A DNA stretch of 64,000 bases from Glandiceps talaboti (Eukaryota; Hemichordata; Enteropneusta; Spengelidae). A program made the position numbers and the translations under genes. The notes beneath the pieces were generated by a model. The model searched no databases. It saw only the letters and a list, made by a program, of their open reading frames with translations, and was not told the DNA's origin. Below, in pieces: positions 11,686 through 24,181 of this stretch (the stretch's first letter is position 1; each line of letters begins with the position of its first letter). The stretch lies in assembly GCF_964340395.1 (NCBI RefSeq), contig NC_135562.1:9509634-9573633 (forward strand). Direction: 5' to 3'.

Positions 11686-12904
11686 TTCAGGAGGAATAAA
11701 CAACTTTTTTTCACGATGTCCCGGATTTCTAATATTATTTTCTTGTTTTTTTCTCTACATATAACAAGCGTGACTATCATTTCTCCTGACAGTATTTTCC
11801 TATTTCCTACCGTTATCACTACCTTACCAACGTTTATCAACTTCATGAGCTCATCCGAGTTTCCTCTCTGGAACCCAAAGTCGGTATTTTCACGCTTATT
11901 GTACGTCACACTAAAACGTTGTAGTGAATGTTCAGCTAGCTACATGCTAAGTTCCGCCCGTACCGGATCACACGAGCACACAGGGAATAACTCAACAGAT
12001 GTAAATTTATGGTTCACGAGTTACCCACTCCAAACCAGATGGTTACATTTTCTGATCTAAATGCTTTCTCTCCTTTATTATCCAAACTCTTACTTTGAGA
12101 AAGTGTTTACATTTCTATTAATAAACAGTGATGTCATTAATATCTTCAGTGTGATTGGATAAGTAAACAATGACATCATCGGCGATAATTAACTTTAAAT
12201 GATATCGTCAGCGAAATCCTAAGATCATATGCTCTCATTAATCAATGCAAAGAGATTATTTTTACACTCAACTGATCACAATATGTCAATACCGAGTTCG
12301 CTCGTCATTCAACCGATAAGAGCCACGGTTAAAGCTAGTTTTCTTGTAGCTCAATTGTAGAAGTGAATTTAATATATTTTTAGACAAAGGGACGAAATTG
12401 CCTAAATAATGAATATTAAAATATTGGTCAGTGACAATATCAGACATACAATGTACCAAAATGGTTATAAAAATTGAATTTTGAACAGATGTAAGTTCGT
12501 ACAAGAAGACGTCAAAGGCAATGAGAGCCTTTCATCACGGTTACGGTTGTCTCGTAGAAGAGCCCCAGATGGTGGGAGTCTGGGTAACCAAGACTATCCC
12601 TCACCTCCCTCTACGTATAGGCATCACACACATAATTATGCTAACAATCTACAGGCTTTGTAAAACACATGCATGTATTGAGTAGCACACAATTTTCTCG
12701 GAACATCATACTGCGCTCAAATATTTCTCGCGAACGTAAAGTAATATCATTGAACCAAGCAGAACGGAAGGAATGTTTTCTCGAATAATAATTATTTTTT
12801 TCTACTTTACCTAGGCTCTTGAGTGCGCAGAAATCCTTTCAAATATAGGTTCATTGTTTTGTTGATTAAGATGGAACACTGGATATTGTGTAAGGGTTGT
12901 AAGT

Positions 12905-13931
12905 TTATATAGGTCGTAGCTTCATAGATGCATACGTATGTTCGATGCGAGTGCTCGAATAACGCCAATGGACATGTGTAATATAGGTTCCTGTAAACAA
13001 ACAATGGTAACAGCTATCATACCACCACCCGCCATAGTCAGTTTTGGCTGCACAATTTCCACTATTATTGTCATTGTCTTTATCAACAGTTGTGAAAGGT
13101 AGGTTTCGATGATGATCTAGGGAGTCATCAGCCCCACCCTCTCCTGGTAAAAATCCTCCTAGTCTAAGTCTATAATTGTCAGCTTCATTTTCGGTGCGAA
13201 GGAATGAATATCGTACAAACGCAACGTTCGAATTCACATCTGTCAAATCCACGTGCAGTTCGTAAAATCGTGGTCCATTCGTCAGTAGGTGTACAGCCTG
13301 GTTGCCGAACCAGAACTCGCCACGCGCATCTCCAAACCCATATTTGTATTCGTCCCAAACTCTGTCAAAACTTTCCGATCCATCTATTCGACGTACAAAT
13401 ACCAACCACCCGTTATCCTTATCAAATTCACATCGAACCAAAGTCTGACAAGGAAAACCTTCAGGCCATATTTCATACATCCCGTTTTCTGAATACCCTG
13501 CATTGGCGATATCTTGGCAATCTGAAATGAGACCATACTGACACTAAATATACGGTCAATGGCATTGATGAACAATCTTTGGGTTTATCCTCTCGATAAC
13601 ACCTGACATTTAATAGTTCTTAACATTTTCATATTGTATTCAATTTAACTTTTTCATATTGTATTCAATTTAACTTTTGTTCCAAACACAACTTGAAAAA
13701 TTTACCTGATATTTTCGACTACTCACTTTAGTCTTTGTCAACAGATTGACCCGCTATTCAGTATACGTGGCCTTATGACCTTAAATTGAATACTGTGGTT
13801 TACCATCACAGAAGAATTTCCATTTGAAATTTTTTTATATCGATATATATACGGGTAACATTTTTTCATGGTCTTCTGATGGAAGCTATCCGAAACATTT
13901 ATCAACAAAAAATCACAGTCACACACACACA

Positions 13932-13970
<39 letters not shown>

Positions 13971-15086
13971 GCACGCACGCACGCGCGCGCGCACGCACGC
14001 ACGCACGCAAAATAAAGGTTATTTGAGAAGGTTTGAGAAAGCTCTCAGATTAGCATTTTGTTGAAAAACATTTTACAGTTTATGATCGCGGTAAACTGGA
14101 TTTAATAAATACTTTTAAGTAGCAATATAGGTCAGTCGTGTACATAAAGTGGTTAACTTTTTACCTTGAAATTGCTCCTCGGAGGATGGCAATATCGCCG
14201 TTTCTTTCGTCATACAGTGTTGACCAGGCGTCGTTAAAGGTTGGTAATTGGATGGTTTCGCGTTTGTAGACAGTTCAGGCCGGACCTTTATTGTGACTGA
14301 TTTATATGACACATATGGACCTCGCCATGTGTCCCAGTGAATACCATCTGTGTAGTTAGATTCGTAGTTTCCGAAGTTGTCGGAGTAATAGAGTCCATTC
14401 AAATTGGACGTTGGACAGGCGGTAAACCACCAACCACCTGTATGTCTATCTGCATAGTCAACATTCAACGTTTCATCATTATCGAAATCAAAAGTACTGA
14501 ATTTATTCCCGCTGTGTAGGCCGAGAGAGTCGCCAGCCTGTCCCCCAAGGTAGCCTTCAACCGTTAGAGGATAGTGGTCAATTGGCTGTCCAATGCTGAA
14601 GCTTGCATATTCGGCAGTTTCTACATTACCGAACCAGTCAGTGATGTCGAATCTAACCACATACTTTCTACCTGATAAACCGTTAGCGACAGTGATGTAA
14701 TGTATTTTGTCGTTTCCAAGCCAGTGTTCAGTAAGGACGTCACCAAAACCAAATTTATAGGCAGCGTAGTTACGGTTGAAGTTGACTGCGCCATCTATAC
14801 GTCGTTGGATAATGGTCCATCCAAATCCAGAAACCGTGTTCATATCACAACTGACTTCGAACGGAATTGAGGAAAAAGCCGGCCAGATCTGGTATAAGCC
14901 ACTGTTTGTATTACCATCATCGAAAACGTCTTGGCAATCTGATAACAAACAATTATAAAGAACGTCAAAGTTTGTAATGACAGTGTTGTTGGCTACCAAA
15001 ATTTAGATTACAAATATCAGGTGAAATTGCAATGACTTTTTACATTTGCCTGCCTGCCTGCCTGCCTGCCTGTCTGCCTGCCTACC

Positions 15087-15125
<39 letters not shown>

Positions 15126-16344
15126 ACAACGGTTATTGAAAAAGATACAAAATACAAGAAAAATATTATCATCTTTTGTGAGAGAAATTACGATGACGTG
15201 ATTCCATACATTAAACACATGATATTGAAATATCGATATATGGATATAGGTATATATAGACAAAGCAATGGGTACCTGCAGTGCTTCTATGAACAAGTTA
15301 TGTAAATTTTGTATCGACAGAATATTTTAATATGGAGTAGAAAACGTGGAAACATTATCATGGTAGACGTTTGATCTGTCATAAACTGCGTTTTTGCACG
15401 TGGCGTGGTGCTGAAAACAAGAATTGGAACACTAAACTGAAAGTGTCAAGTTGTATTTTTTTTTCTGACCGACGTGGAATAAATCTTACTGGAATTTTGC
15501 GGCTTACATGATTCTGAATAACATCATTATCCAGATGTAAACTGAGTGCCTTCTGTGAGTACAAAAATGCCAGACTTAAGAATTGATTGCTGTTCCTTTA
15601 TGCATCGCATACATGAAATTGCATATTGACCATTCTGACCACCTACGTTTTTTGTTCTTATCTTGTCAATTTTTCTGTCATGAGTCATTTGTGTGCTATG
15701 TTTATAACATATGGCACTATAGACATGGTTCGGAATGAGGCCGAAAAAATGTGTGACGTGGTTCCGGTTTATACCTGACCACACCCAGTTATTCACTGCA
15801 GATAAACTTTTTTTATATATTCGAGAGCAAAAAATAATAAAATCACGAAAAGAGTGTGAAATCTCACGAGAAATAGTGGATGCGGAAACTGACATCAACT
15901 TAAAAAGACAATATAAAACTGTTCTTCCAATCTGATAAGAAAAAACCAATAACACAGAGACCATATGGAAAACAACGGAAAACATAACTACCTGAACTAG
16001 ATTCTTACACCTGAAAAGATAATATAATAATAAAATAAAATAAAAAATCTACCTACCCCACTTATTCTAAAATTAAGTGTAATCGGAACCACACAATTTT
16101 TTTTTATTAGGCCTAACATCGTTATCCAGATATAATCTGAGTGCCTTCTGTACTGTAAGGACTAAAATGCAAGACTTTCAAATTGATGCTGTTCCTTTAT
16201 GCAATACATGATGTAAAAGGAACACTTGGAATCAATATATGATTTATTATGAAACATGTTGAAACACTTACCGAAGTAGCGTTGTGCATAGGAAGTCCAA
16301 ACCACCACTGAAAACATGTACACGTACAGGAACAAACGAGCCAT
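12905..16344 (-). CDS. Double fibrinogen-domain secreted lectin-like protein, gene 3
   Basis: On the minus strand the exons are 16344-16272, 14938-14165 and 13521-12905, all in phase 1, giving 487 aa. Exon 1 encodes a signal peptide (MARLFLYVYMFSVVVWTSYA, then QRYF). FReD1 opens DCQDVFDDGNTNSG and contains GEHWLGN-like TEHWLGND, DFDND, GGWWFTACPTSNLNGLYY and SYKSVTIKVRPE. A linker of about 35 residues rich in T, S and P, with one Cys (QHCMTKE), separates it from FReD2. FReD2 contains GEFWFGNQAVHLLTNGP, DKDND, NCAAKTDYGGWWYDSC and YASMKLRPI. Unlike genes 1 and 2, FReD1 here keeps DxDND but lacks the first Cys of the last disulfide. The gene is the left member of a tandem duplication with gene 4. 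A secreted, calcium-dependent lectin role is inferred from the family. Confidence 0.93.
13920..14010. repeat. (CGCA)n microsatellite
   Basis: About 90 bases of CA/CGCA units in intron 2 of FReD gene 3. The same site in copy B (about 19126-19158) is much shorter. Confidence 0.92.
15045..15125. repeat. (CCTG)n(TCTG)n microsatellite in FReD gene 3
   Basis: Tetranucleotide tract in intron 1 of gene 3. It produces spurious Asp-Arg-Gln repeat ORFs on the minus strand. Confidence 0.92.
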
Positions 16345-16396
16345 GCTGATTGAACGTAGTCAAACTATGTATACCAATCTGTTTGTATTTGTCTCT

Positions 16397-16403
16397 CTTT
16401 ATA
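16397..16403 (-). promoter_or_regulatory. TATA box of FReD gene 3
   Basis: Minus-strand TATAAAG lies about 55 bases before the ATG at 16344. The same sequence and spacing recur in the duplicated gene 4. Confidence 0.6.
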
Positions 16404-16538
16404 TTCTCTGCAACGCGTTTGATGCATGTGAACCGATAACAAGATACCAGACGACAATATCGTGGAAAGATAAAACGCAAAGGTATTGTCCCCGACGTTT
16501 CGCATGTCAGTCCCATGACTAAAACCCTTAGGTCATGT

Positions 16539-16888
16539 GGCCTGGTATAGAGAGAACGCCCTTGCTCTCAATACACGCTTCAAACATCCATTTTGACTTT
16601 ATGGAAATGCCAAAATGATTTTACTTCACAAATGTATCTCCAAGCGAATAATATATGAAATGGTATTTTTAGGAAAAAGTGATCTTCCATTCTACAATGC
16701 AAAATATAGTATATGCAATGCCTGCTTTTTGAAACACATTGACAAAAATCATTATGACATGATATTGATTGACACAAACTCTTTATGAATAAATTACTAA
16801 ATTATATTGTACTTTACAATTTTACAATAATAGATAACTCATATTTTACAAAAGTTTGTATTTCTTTGTCTCTAGTCCTTTGACCAAG
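16539..16888. other. Spacer between the two duplication copies
   Basis: About 350 bases with no counterpart in the other copy. It is AT-rich; I see no gene or repeat in it. Confidence 0.5.
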
Positions 16889-18129
16889 GCTCAGGAGGAA
16901 TAAAAAAAACTTTTTTTCACGATGTCCTGGATTTCTAATATCATTTTCTTGTTTTACACTACATTTAAAATAACAAGCGTGACTATCATTTCTCCTGACT
17001 GACCTTTCCTAATTCCTATCGTTATCACTACCTTATCAATGTTTATCAACTTCATGAGCTCATCCGAGTTTCCTCTCTGGAACCCAAAGTCGGTATTTTC
17101 ACGCTTATTGTACGTCACACTGAAACGTTGTAGTGAATGTTCAACTAGCTACATGCTAAGATCCGCCCGTACCCGATCACACGAGCCCACAGGGAATAGC
17201 TCAATAGATGTAGATTTATGGTTCACGAGATACCACTCCGAACGAGTTGGTTACATTTTCTGATCTAAATCCTTTCTATCCTTTATTATCCAAACTCTTA
17301 CTTTGAGAAAGTGTTTACATTTCTATTAATAAACAGTGATGTCATTAATATCTTCAATGTGATTGGATAAGTAAACAATGACGTCATCGGTGATAATTAA
17401 ATTTAAATGATATCGTCAGCGAAATCCTAAGATCATATGCCCTCATTAATCAATGCAAAGAGATTATTTTTACACTTTACTGATCACAGTATGTCAATAC
17501 CGAGTTCGCTCGTCATTCAACCGATAAGAGCCACGGTTAAAGCTAGTTTTCTTGTAGCTCAATTGTAGAAGTGAATTTAATATATTTTTAGACAAAGGGA
17601 CGAAATTGCCTAAATGATAAATATTCAAATATTGGTCAGTGACAATATCAGACATACCAACATGATTATAAAAATTGAATTTTTAACATGTAAGTTCGTA
17701 CAAGAAGCTTTAAGACGTCAAAGGCGATGAGAGCCTTCCATCACGGTTACGGTTGTCTCGTAGAAGAGCCCCAAATGGTGGGAGTCTGGGTAACCAAGAC
17801 TATCTCTCACCTCCCTCTACGTATAGGCATCACACACATAATTATACTAACAATCTACAGGCTTTGTAAAACACATGCATGTATTGAGTAGCAAACAATA
17901 TTCTCGGAACATCATACTGCGCTCAAATATTCCTCGAGAACGTAAATTAACATCACTGAACCAAGCAGAACGGAAGGAATGTTTTCTTGCCCAATATTTT
18001 TTTTCAGTTTTGACTAGCCTCTTGAGTGCATAGATATACTTTCAAATATTAGTTCATTGTTTTGCTGATTAAGATGGTCAGAACACCAGTCCATGACAGA
18101 AATATTGTAATTTGGAAGGTTGTTTAAGT

Positions 18130-20216
18130 TTATATAGGTCGTAGCTTCATAGCTACATAGGTATGTTCGGTGGAAGTGCTCGAATAAGCCCAACGGACAT
18201 GTGTAGTATAGGTTCCTGTAAACAAACAATGTCGACAGTTATCATACCACCACCCGCCATTGCCATATAGGGTTGCACAATTGCCACTCCTATTATCATT
18301 GTCTTTATCAACAGTTGTGAAAGGCATGTTTCGATGATAATCTAAGGAGTCATCAGCCCCACCTTCTCCTGGTAAAAATCCTCCTACTCTAAGTCTATAA
18401 TTGTCAGCTTCATTTTCGGTGCGAAGGAATGTATACCGTACAAACGCAACGTTCGAATTCACATCTGTCAAATCCACGTGCAGTTCGTAAAATCGTGGTC
18501 CATTCGTCAGTAGGTGTATAGCCTCGTTGCCGAACCAGAACTCGCCACGTGCATCTCCAAACCCGTATTTGTATTCGTCCCAAACTCTGTCAAAACTTTC
18601 CGACCCATCTATTCGACGTACAAATACCAACCACCCGTCATCTTTATCAAATTCACATCGAACCAAAATCTGACAAGGAAAACCTTCAGGCCATATTTCA
18701 TACATCCCGTCTTCTGAATACCCTGCATTGGCGATATCTTGGCAATCTGAAATGAGACCATAATGACACTAAATATACGGTCAATGGCATAAACTATATT
18801 GATAAACAATCTTTGGGTTTATCCTCTCGATAACACCTGACATTTAATAGTTCTTAACATTTTCATATTGTATTCAAATTAACTTTTGTTCCAAACACAA
18901 CATTAAAATTGTACCTGACATTTCCGACTGTACACCTTAGTCTTTGTCAACAGATTGACCGACTATTCAGTACACGTGACCTTATGGACACAAAGGTTAA
19001 ATTGAATACTGTGGTTTACCAGCACAGAAGAATTTCCATTTGAAATTTTTCTATATTGACATACGGGTAACATTTTTTCATGGTCTTCTGATGGAAACTA
19101 TCTGAAACATTTATCAACAAAAAATCACACACGCACGCACGCACGCACACGCGCGCGCAAAGTAAAGGTTCTTTGAAATTTTGAGAAAGCTCTCAGATTA
19201 GCATTTTGTTGAAAAACATTTACAGTTTATGATCGTGGTAAACTGGATTTAATAACTACTTTAAAGTAGCAATAGAGGCCAGTCGTGTACGTTATAATTG
19301 GTTAACTTTTTACCTTGAAATTGCTCCTCGGAGGATGGCAATATCGCCGTTTCTTTCGTCATACAGTGTTGACCAGGCATCGTTAAAGGTTGGTAATTGG
19401 ATGGTTTCGCGTTTGTAGACAGTTCAGGCCGGATCTTTATTGTGACTGATTTATATGACACATATGGACCTCGCCATGTGTCCCAGTGAATACCATCTGT
19501 GTAGTTAGATTCGTAGTTTCCGAAGTTATCGGAGTAATAGAGTCCATTCAAATTGGACGTTGGACAGGCGGTAAACCACCAACCACCTGTATGTCTATCT
19601 GCATAGTCAACATTCAACGTTTCATCATTATCGAAATCAAAAGTACTGAATTTATTCCCGCTGTGTAGGCCGAGAGAGTCGCCAGCCTGTCCCCCAAGGT
19701 AGCCTTCAACCGTCAGAGGATAGTGGTCAATTGGCTGTCCAATGCTGAAGCTTGCATATTCGGCAGTTTCTACATTACCAAACCAGTCAGTGATGTCGAA
19801 TCTAACCACATACTTTCTACCTGATAAACCGTTAGCGACAGTGATGTAATGTATTTTGTCGTTTCCAAGCCAGTGTTCAGTAAGGACGTCACCAAAACCA
19901 AATTTATAGGCAGCGTAGTTACGGTTGAAGTTGACTGCGCCATCTATACGTCGTTGGATAATGGTCCATCCAAATCCAGAAACCGTGTTCATATCACAGC
20001 TGACTTCGAACGGAATTGAGGAAAAAGCTGGCCAGATCTGGTATAAACCACTGTTTGTATTACCATCATCGAAAACGTCTTGGCAATCTGATAACAAAGT
20101 TATAAAGAACATCAACGTTTGTAATGACAGTGTTGTTGGCTACCAAAATTTAGATTACAAATATCAGGTGAAATTGCAAAGACTTTCCACATTTGCCTGT
20201 CTGTCTGTCTGTCTGT

Positions 20217-20253
<37 letters not shown>

Positions 20254-20265
20254 TGTCTGTCTGTC

Positions 20266-20314
<49 letters not shown>

Positions 20315-21549
20315 ACAACTGTTACCGAAAAAGATACAAGATACAAGAAAACTTTATTATCTATTGTAAGATAAATTACGGTTACGTGGTTCCATACATC
20401 AAACATATGATATTGAAATATAGATATATAGATAAAATATAGATATATAGATAAAACAATGCGTACCTGCAGTGCTTCTATGAATATGTTATGTAAATTT
20501 TGTATCAACAGAATATTTTAATATGGAGTGGAAAACGTGGAAACATTATCATGGTAGACGTTTGGTCTTTCATAAATTGCGTTTTTCACGTGGTGTGGAA
20601 CTCAAAACAAGTCTTGGAACTCTAAACTGAAAGTGTAAAGTTGTATTTTGTGTTTTTCTGACCGACGTGGAATAAATCTTACTGGAATTTTGCGGCTTAC
20701 ATGATTCTGAATAACATCATTATCCAGATGTAAACTGAGTGCCTTCTGTGAGTACAAAAATGCAATACTTTCGAATTGATTGCTGTTCCTTTATGCATCG
20801 CATACATGAAATTGCATATTGACCATTCTGACCTCCTACGTTTTTTGGTCATACTTCTTATCTGTCAATTTTTCTGTCATGAGTCATTTGTGTGTTATGT
20901 TTATAACATATGCGGTATATGGCACTATAGACATGATTCGGAATGAGGCCGAAAAAATGTGTGACGTGGTTCAGTTTATACCTGACCACAACTAGTTATT
21001 CACTGCCGATCCTAAACTTTTTTTACATATTCGAGAGAAAAAAATAATACAATCACGAAAAGAGTGTGAAATCTCACGAGAAATAGTGGATGCGGAAACT
21101 GACATCAACTTAAAAAGACAATATAAAACTGTTCTTCCGATCTGATAAGAAGAAATCAATAAGACAGGTACCATATGGAAAACAACGGAAAACATAACTA
21201 CCTGAACTAGATTCTTACACCTGAAAACAAAATATAATAATAAAATAAAATAAAAAATCTACCTACCCCACTTATTCTAAAATTAAGTGTAATCGGAACC
21301 ACACAATTTTTTTTTATTAGGGGCCTAACATCGTTATCCAGATATAATCTGAGTGCATTGTGGACTGTAAGGACTAAAATGCAAGACTTTCAAATTGATT
21401 CTATTCCTTTATGCAATGCATGATGTAAAAGGAACACTAAGTCTTGATTTATTATGAAACATGTTGAAACACTTACCGTAATAGTGTTGTGCATAGGAAG
21501 TCCAAACCACCACTGAAAACATGTACACGTACAGGAACAAACGAGCCAT
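18130..21549 (-). CDS. Double fibrinogen-domain secreted lectin-like protein, gene 4
   Basis: On the minus strand the exons are 21549-21477, 20087-19314 and 18746-18130, phase 1 at both junctions, giving 487 aa. The signal peptide is that of gene 3 (ending TSYA, then QHYY). FReD1 differs from gene 3 at only two of about 258 codons (V to I near the end, T to M in the linker). FReD2 differs at 23 of about 205, and 15 of these lie after the DKDND motif, including CATLYGNGGWWYDNC against CAAKTDYGGWWYDSC. The calcium-type motif, the Cys pair and YxxMKLRPI are retained. The gene is open throughout, so it is probably functional. The role, as a secreted pattern-recognition lectin, is inferred from the FReD family. 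Confidence 0.93.
20193..20312. repeat. (TCTG)n(CCTG)n microsatellite in FReD gene 4
   Basis: The counterpart of the gene 3 tract in copy B. It is longer and has a different order of CCTG and TCTG blocks. Confidence 0.92.
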
Positions 21550-21601
21550 GCTGATTGAACTCAGTTAAACTATGTATACCAATCTGTTTGTACTTGTCTC
21601 T

Positions 21602-21608
21602 CTTTATA
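21602..21608 (-). promoter_or_regulatory. TATA box of FReD gene 4
   Basis: Minus-strand TATAAAG about 55 bases before the ATG at 21549. It lies in the duplicated promoter and matches gene 3. Confidence 0.6.
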
Positions 21609-21759
21609 TTCTCTGCAACGTTTGATGCATGTGAACCGATAACAAGATACCAGATGACAATATCACAATACGTGGAATGGAAAGATAAAACTTAAAAGGG
21701 ATTGTCCCCAACGTTCCCCATGTTAGTCCCAACCTTATCAGTAAAACCCTTAGGTCATG

Positions 21760-23647
21760 TCATTTCTTAGTAATGACGATACGATACACTGCAATAATTG
21801 TCGCGTTTGTTGTGATTTTGAGGGTTTTTTCTTGTTTTATGGTGTTTTTCGTTCCGATGTTTAACTGGAATGATTCAAATCTCAATTGCAAAGTTGGGTG
21901 GATTTTTTCTGCTAAATTACGCCTTGCCTGCCCAAAACTTATCGAACATTTCCTAATTTCAGCATTAATTACGAAACCTTCAAGTCCGAAGAAATTTTCT
22001 GAGGTACTTCAATCCCGTGAAAATCGGCTAAATTAGCATCGCATGCTGCAAAATTTGCGTCGTTTGTTGTGATTTGGAGTGTTCTTTATTCTGGTTTTGT
22101 GTTGTTTTTCGTTCCGATGTATAACGGGAAGCAAACGCTACAATTCCTGTAACGTTAACGCGCAAATTAACGAGATCACACTGAAAACGTGAGCAAGATG
22201 TCAGCGTACTAACCGTTTCATGTGTATAATTTGTCATTTAATAGTATTTTGGCAATAATTTGTCTCAGCGACAGAGCTCTAGCAGATGTATGCTACTGTA
22301 CAAGAGAATCATTTGTTACTTTTAAAGCGAAATGAGTGCGTTAACTAGCATTCTCTCCAGAGAAACAAACGTACGATATAGCAATTTCAGTTCACATCTT
22401 GTTGATATTTTGTTCTCAATATATTGGAATAGAATCCACACCATTCAATTCGTCCATACCGCAATTGCGTAAAACGTACAGTAAATGAAGAAAGACATGT
22501 GTTATCAATAATATGCCAAACTTTTTTTTTTTTAAATGGGGCGGGGGAGGGGGTGAATAACGAGGACAAGTTTTATCACACCACTCATCCGCAACACCTG
22601 TGCTCTTCCCTTACTTAGTTGATAAAGTTGTATTTGTATTTGATAAAGTTGTTTTTCACATTGAGCATATTTACGAACGTCTTAACTCCATATTTTGGCT
22701 ATGGCTTTTCTACGATTATTCGAGCTTGAGATTTTATCGTCTGGATTTCGTAGTTACATGTTCAAGCTATGGGAGAGTGCTCGATACATTCACTCAGTTG
22801 TAAGCTTTGTCAATGTATTTTATAAAGAAAATTGTCACAAGATAGTCTAATTTACCAACGTCCAAAGTGACACCGTTTGTAGGACAGAGTAGGGTTAGCA
22901 TTCTCCAGTTGGAAATGATAACACAAATGATAGATTAACACAACCCCGTAGTAGTTAACCCACATGTGTTGAGTACAATACTCCTTTTCCCCAATATTTA
23001 TATGCCTGCGTTGGCATTTCAAATGATCTAAACCAACGGTTATCATTGAATGTACAACGAGCAACCAACAAGCGAGCTCATAAGAATGCACTATGCATGA
23101 AATAGGAATTAGGTAGAAATGATGTACAGTTTGTAATTATAACAGTGCCAGTAGGTGAAAAATGACCCTCGAGTTACAAGTATAACTGGAACACACCTGC
23201 TCAAATTAGAATGACAAAAGTTCTCTTGAATAAACACTAATAGAACTATAAAAAAATTCTGCGACATTCTTGCTGGTTCTTTCATCTGATATTTAAACCA
23301 TAATGATATGTGCATAATTATGTTGCTATAGCGACTAAATCCTGGTTACTGGATGTCCAAATATATTTTTGTAAATTACTGTAAATATAATTATATTCGT
23401 CGCTATAAAACGTTGCGATTTTACAGTCCTCGGCTCGTTATCAAAGACTAATTGTTACTAATTACTACACACATTGTGTTCACGTACAAGGAGGCATTTT
23501 TAGTCGGTATTTGTCTTTGTGGTTTTGTTTTCCAGCGAAAAAGATGTTAATTCTCTTTTATAGATCATTCATTGAGAGAGAATTTAAAGTTTTTCCATTG
23601 ATGGTTTGGTAATCTGAATATACAAAGCATAAACATGTTTAGGAGAA
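21760..23647. other. Intergenic, with a diverged direct repeat
   Basis: No gene seen. About 21780-21875 and 22040-22135 share blocks such as GTTTGTTGTGATTT and GTTTTTCGTTCCGATGT, a direct repeat with a period near 260. A patch at about 23400-23540 (TTGCGATTTTACAGTC and onward) has a diverged relative in TMEM65 intron 4 (57300-57420). Confidence 0.45.
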
Positions 23648-23990
23648 TTGTTAACATCTGTAGCAAACTCATATTGGTGGACCAGTCTTGCCAAGTTGTA
23701 CGAAAAACAAGTTTTTAGAAAAGCCAAGGCCATTCTAAGCAATAACCAACACCCCCTTCACCAGGAATTTGAAGTTTTACCATCCCGTCGGAACTATAGA
23801 GTTCCAAAGACAAAAAACATATTCATTCGTTCGACATTCCGACAGCAATTCTTTACTGAACTGTGTCAGGAATGATTAGTAACTCATCGTTCTATCGTTT
23901 TATGTGTCTGCCTCTGTCATGTATGGTTTTATCCTCGACTGTCGCACAGAGAATTGCCCATGTTAGGATAATAAAGAAATATTGTATTGC
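23648..23990 (+). mobile_element. LINE fragment (C-terminal tail of reverse-transcriptase polyprotein)
   Basis: The 75-codon ORF at 23648-23875 contains RKAKAILSNNQHPLHQEFEV followed by LPSRRNYRVPKT. This is the conserved C-terminal tail of CR1/L2-type LINE polyproteins (RKAKKIL.DP.HPL...F..LPSGRRYR). An ATTGC-type repeat follows near 23980-24000, as at LINE 3' ends. It lies between FReD genes 4 and 5. Confidence 0.72.
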
Positions 23991-24117
23991 ATTGCATTGT
24001 AAATAAGCGAAAATAGTGTCCATGTTTACAGTATCACGCCACACACGGACATTGATCAACAGAAGAGAGTAAACTGTACAGGAACAAGAATCAGAATGGG
24101 CAATAGTTACTTGTGTC

Positions 24118-24123
24118 TTTATT
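24118..24123 (-). terminator. Polyadenylation signal of FReD gene 5
   Basis: AATAAA on the minus strand, about 60 bases after the stop codon at 24182. Confidence 0.55.
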
Positions 24124-24181
24124 CATTTGATACCAATTACATTCGGTTTACTGTATGTGTGTGCTGGCTATTTGTCAAATG

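Larger units (their letters stand above)
11686..16538. repeat. Tandem segmental duplication, copy A (carries FReD gene 3)
   Basis: From about 11686 (GGTTCAGGAGGAATAAA region) to about 16538 (AAACCCTTAGGTCATGT) the sequence is repeated in direct orientation in copy B, at 16889-21759, with an offset close to 5.2 kb. It includes the whole gene 3, its promoter and about 1.2 kb of 3' flank. Flanks, introns and exons all align by eye with a few percent mismatch. Microsatellites inside the introns differ in length. Confidence 0.88.
16889..21759. repeat. Tandem segmental duplication, copy B (carries FReD gene 4)
   Basis: Direct repeat of copy A (11686-16538). About 350 bases of unique sequence, 16539-16888, separate the two copies. 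Promoter, three exons and both introns of the FReD gene are duplicated together, so gene 4 arose by DNA-level unequal duplication, not retroposition. Confidence 0.88.

Noticed and set aside
11584-12060. 158-codon plus-strand ORF before FReD gene 3
   Set aside because: Ser/Thr/Phe-rich, no family. In copy B the matching region (17039-17263) is only partly open, so the frame is not conserved.
13738-14064. Arg/Ala/His/Thr-repeat ORFs
   Set aside because: Produced by the (CGCA)n microsatellite inside the intron of FReD gene 3.
14115-14164. Extension of FReD1 past its exon into the intron
   Set aside because: The open frame runs through a GTAA donor at 14164-14161. Paralogues splice there to DCQD of FReD2.
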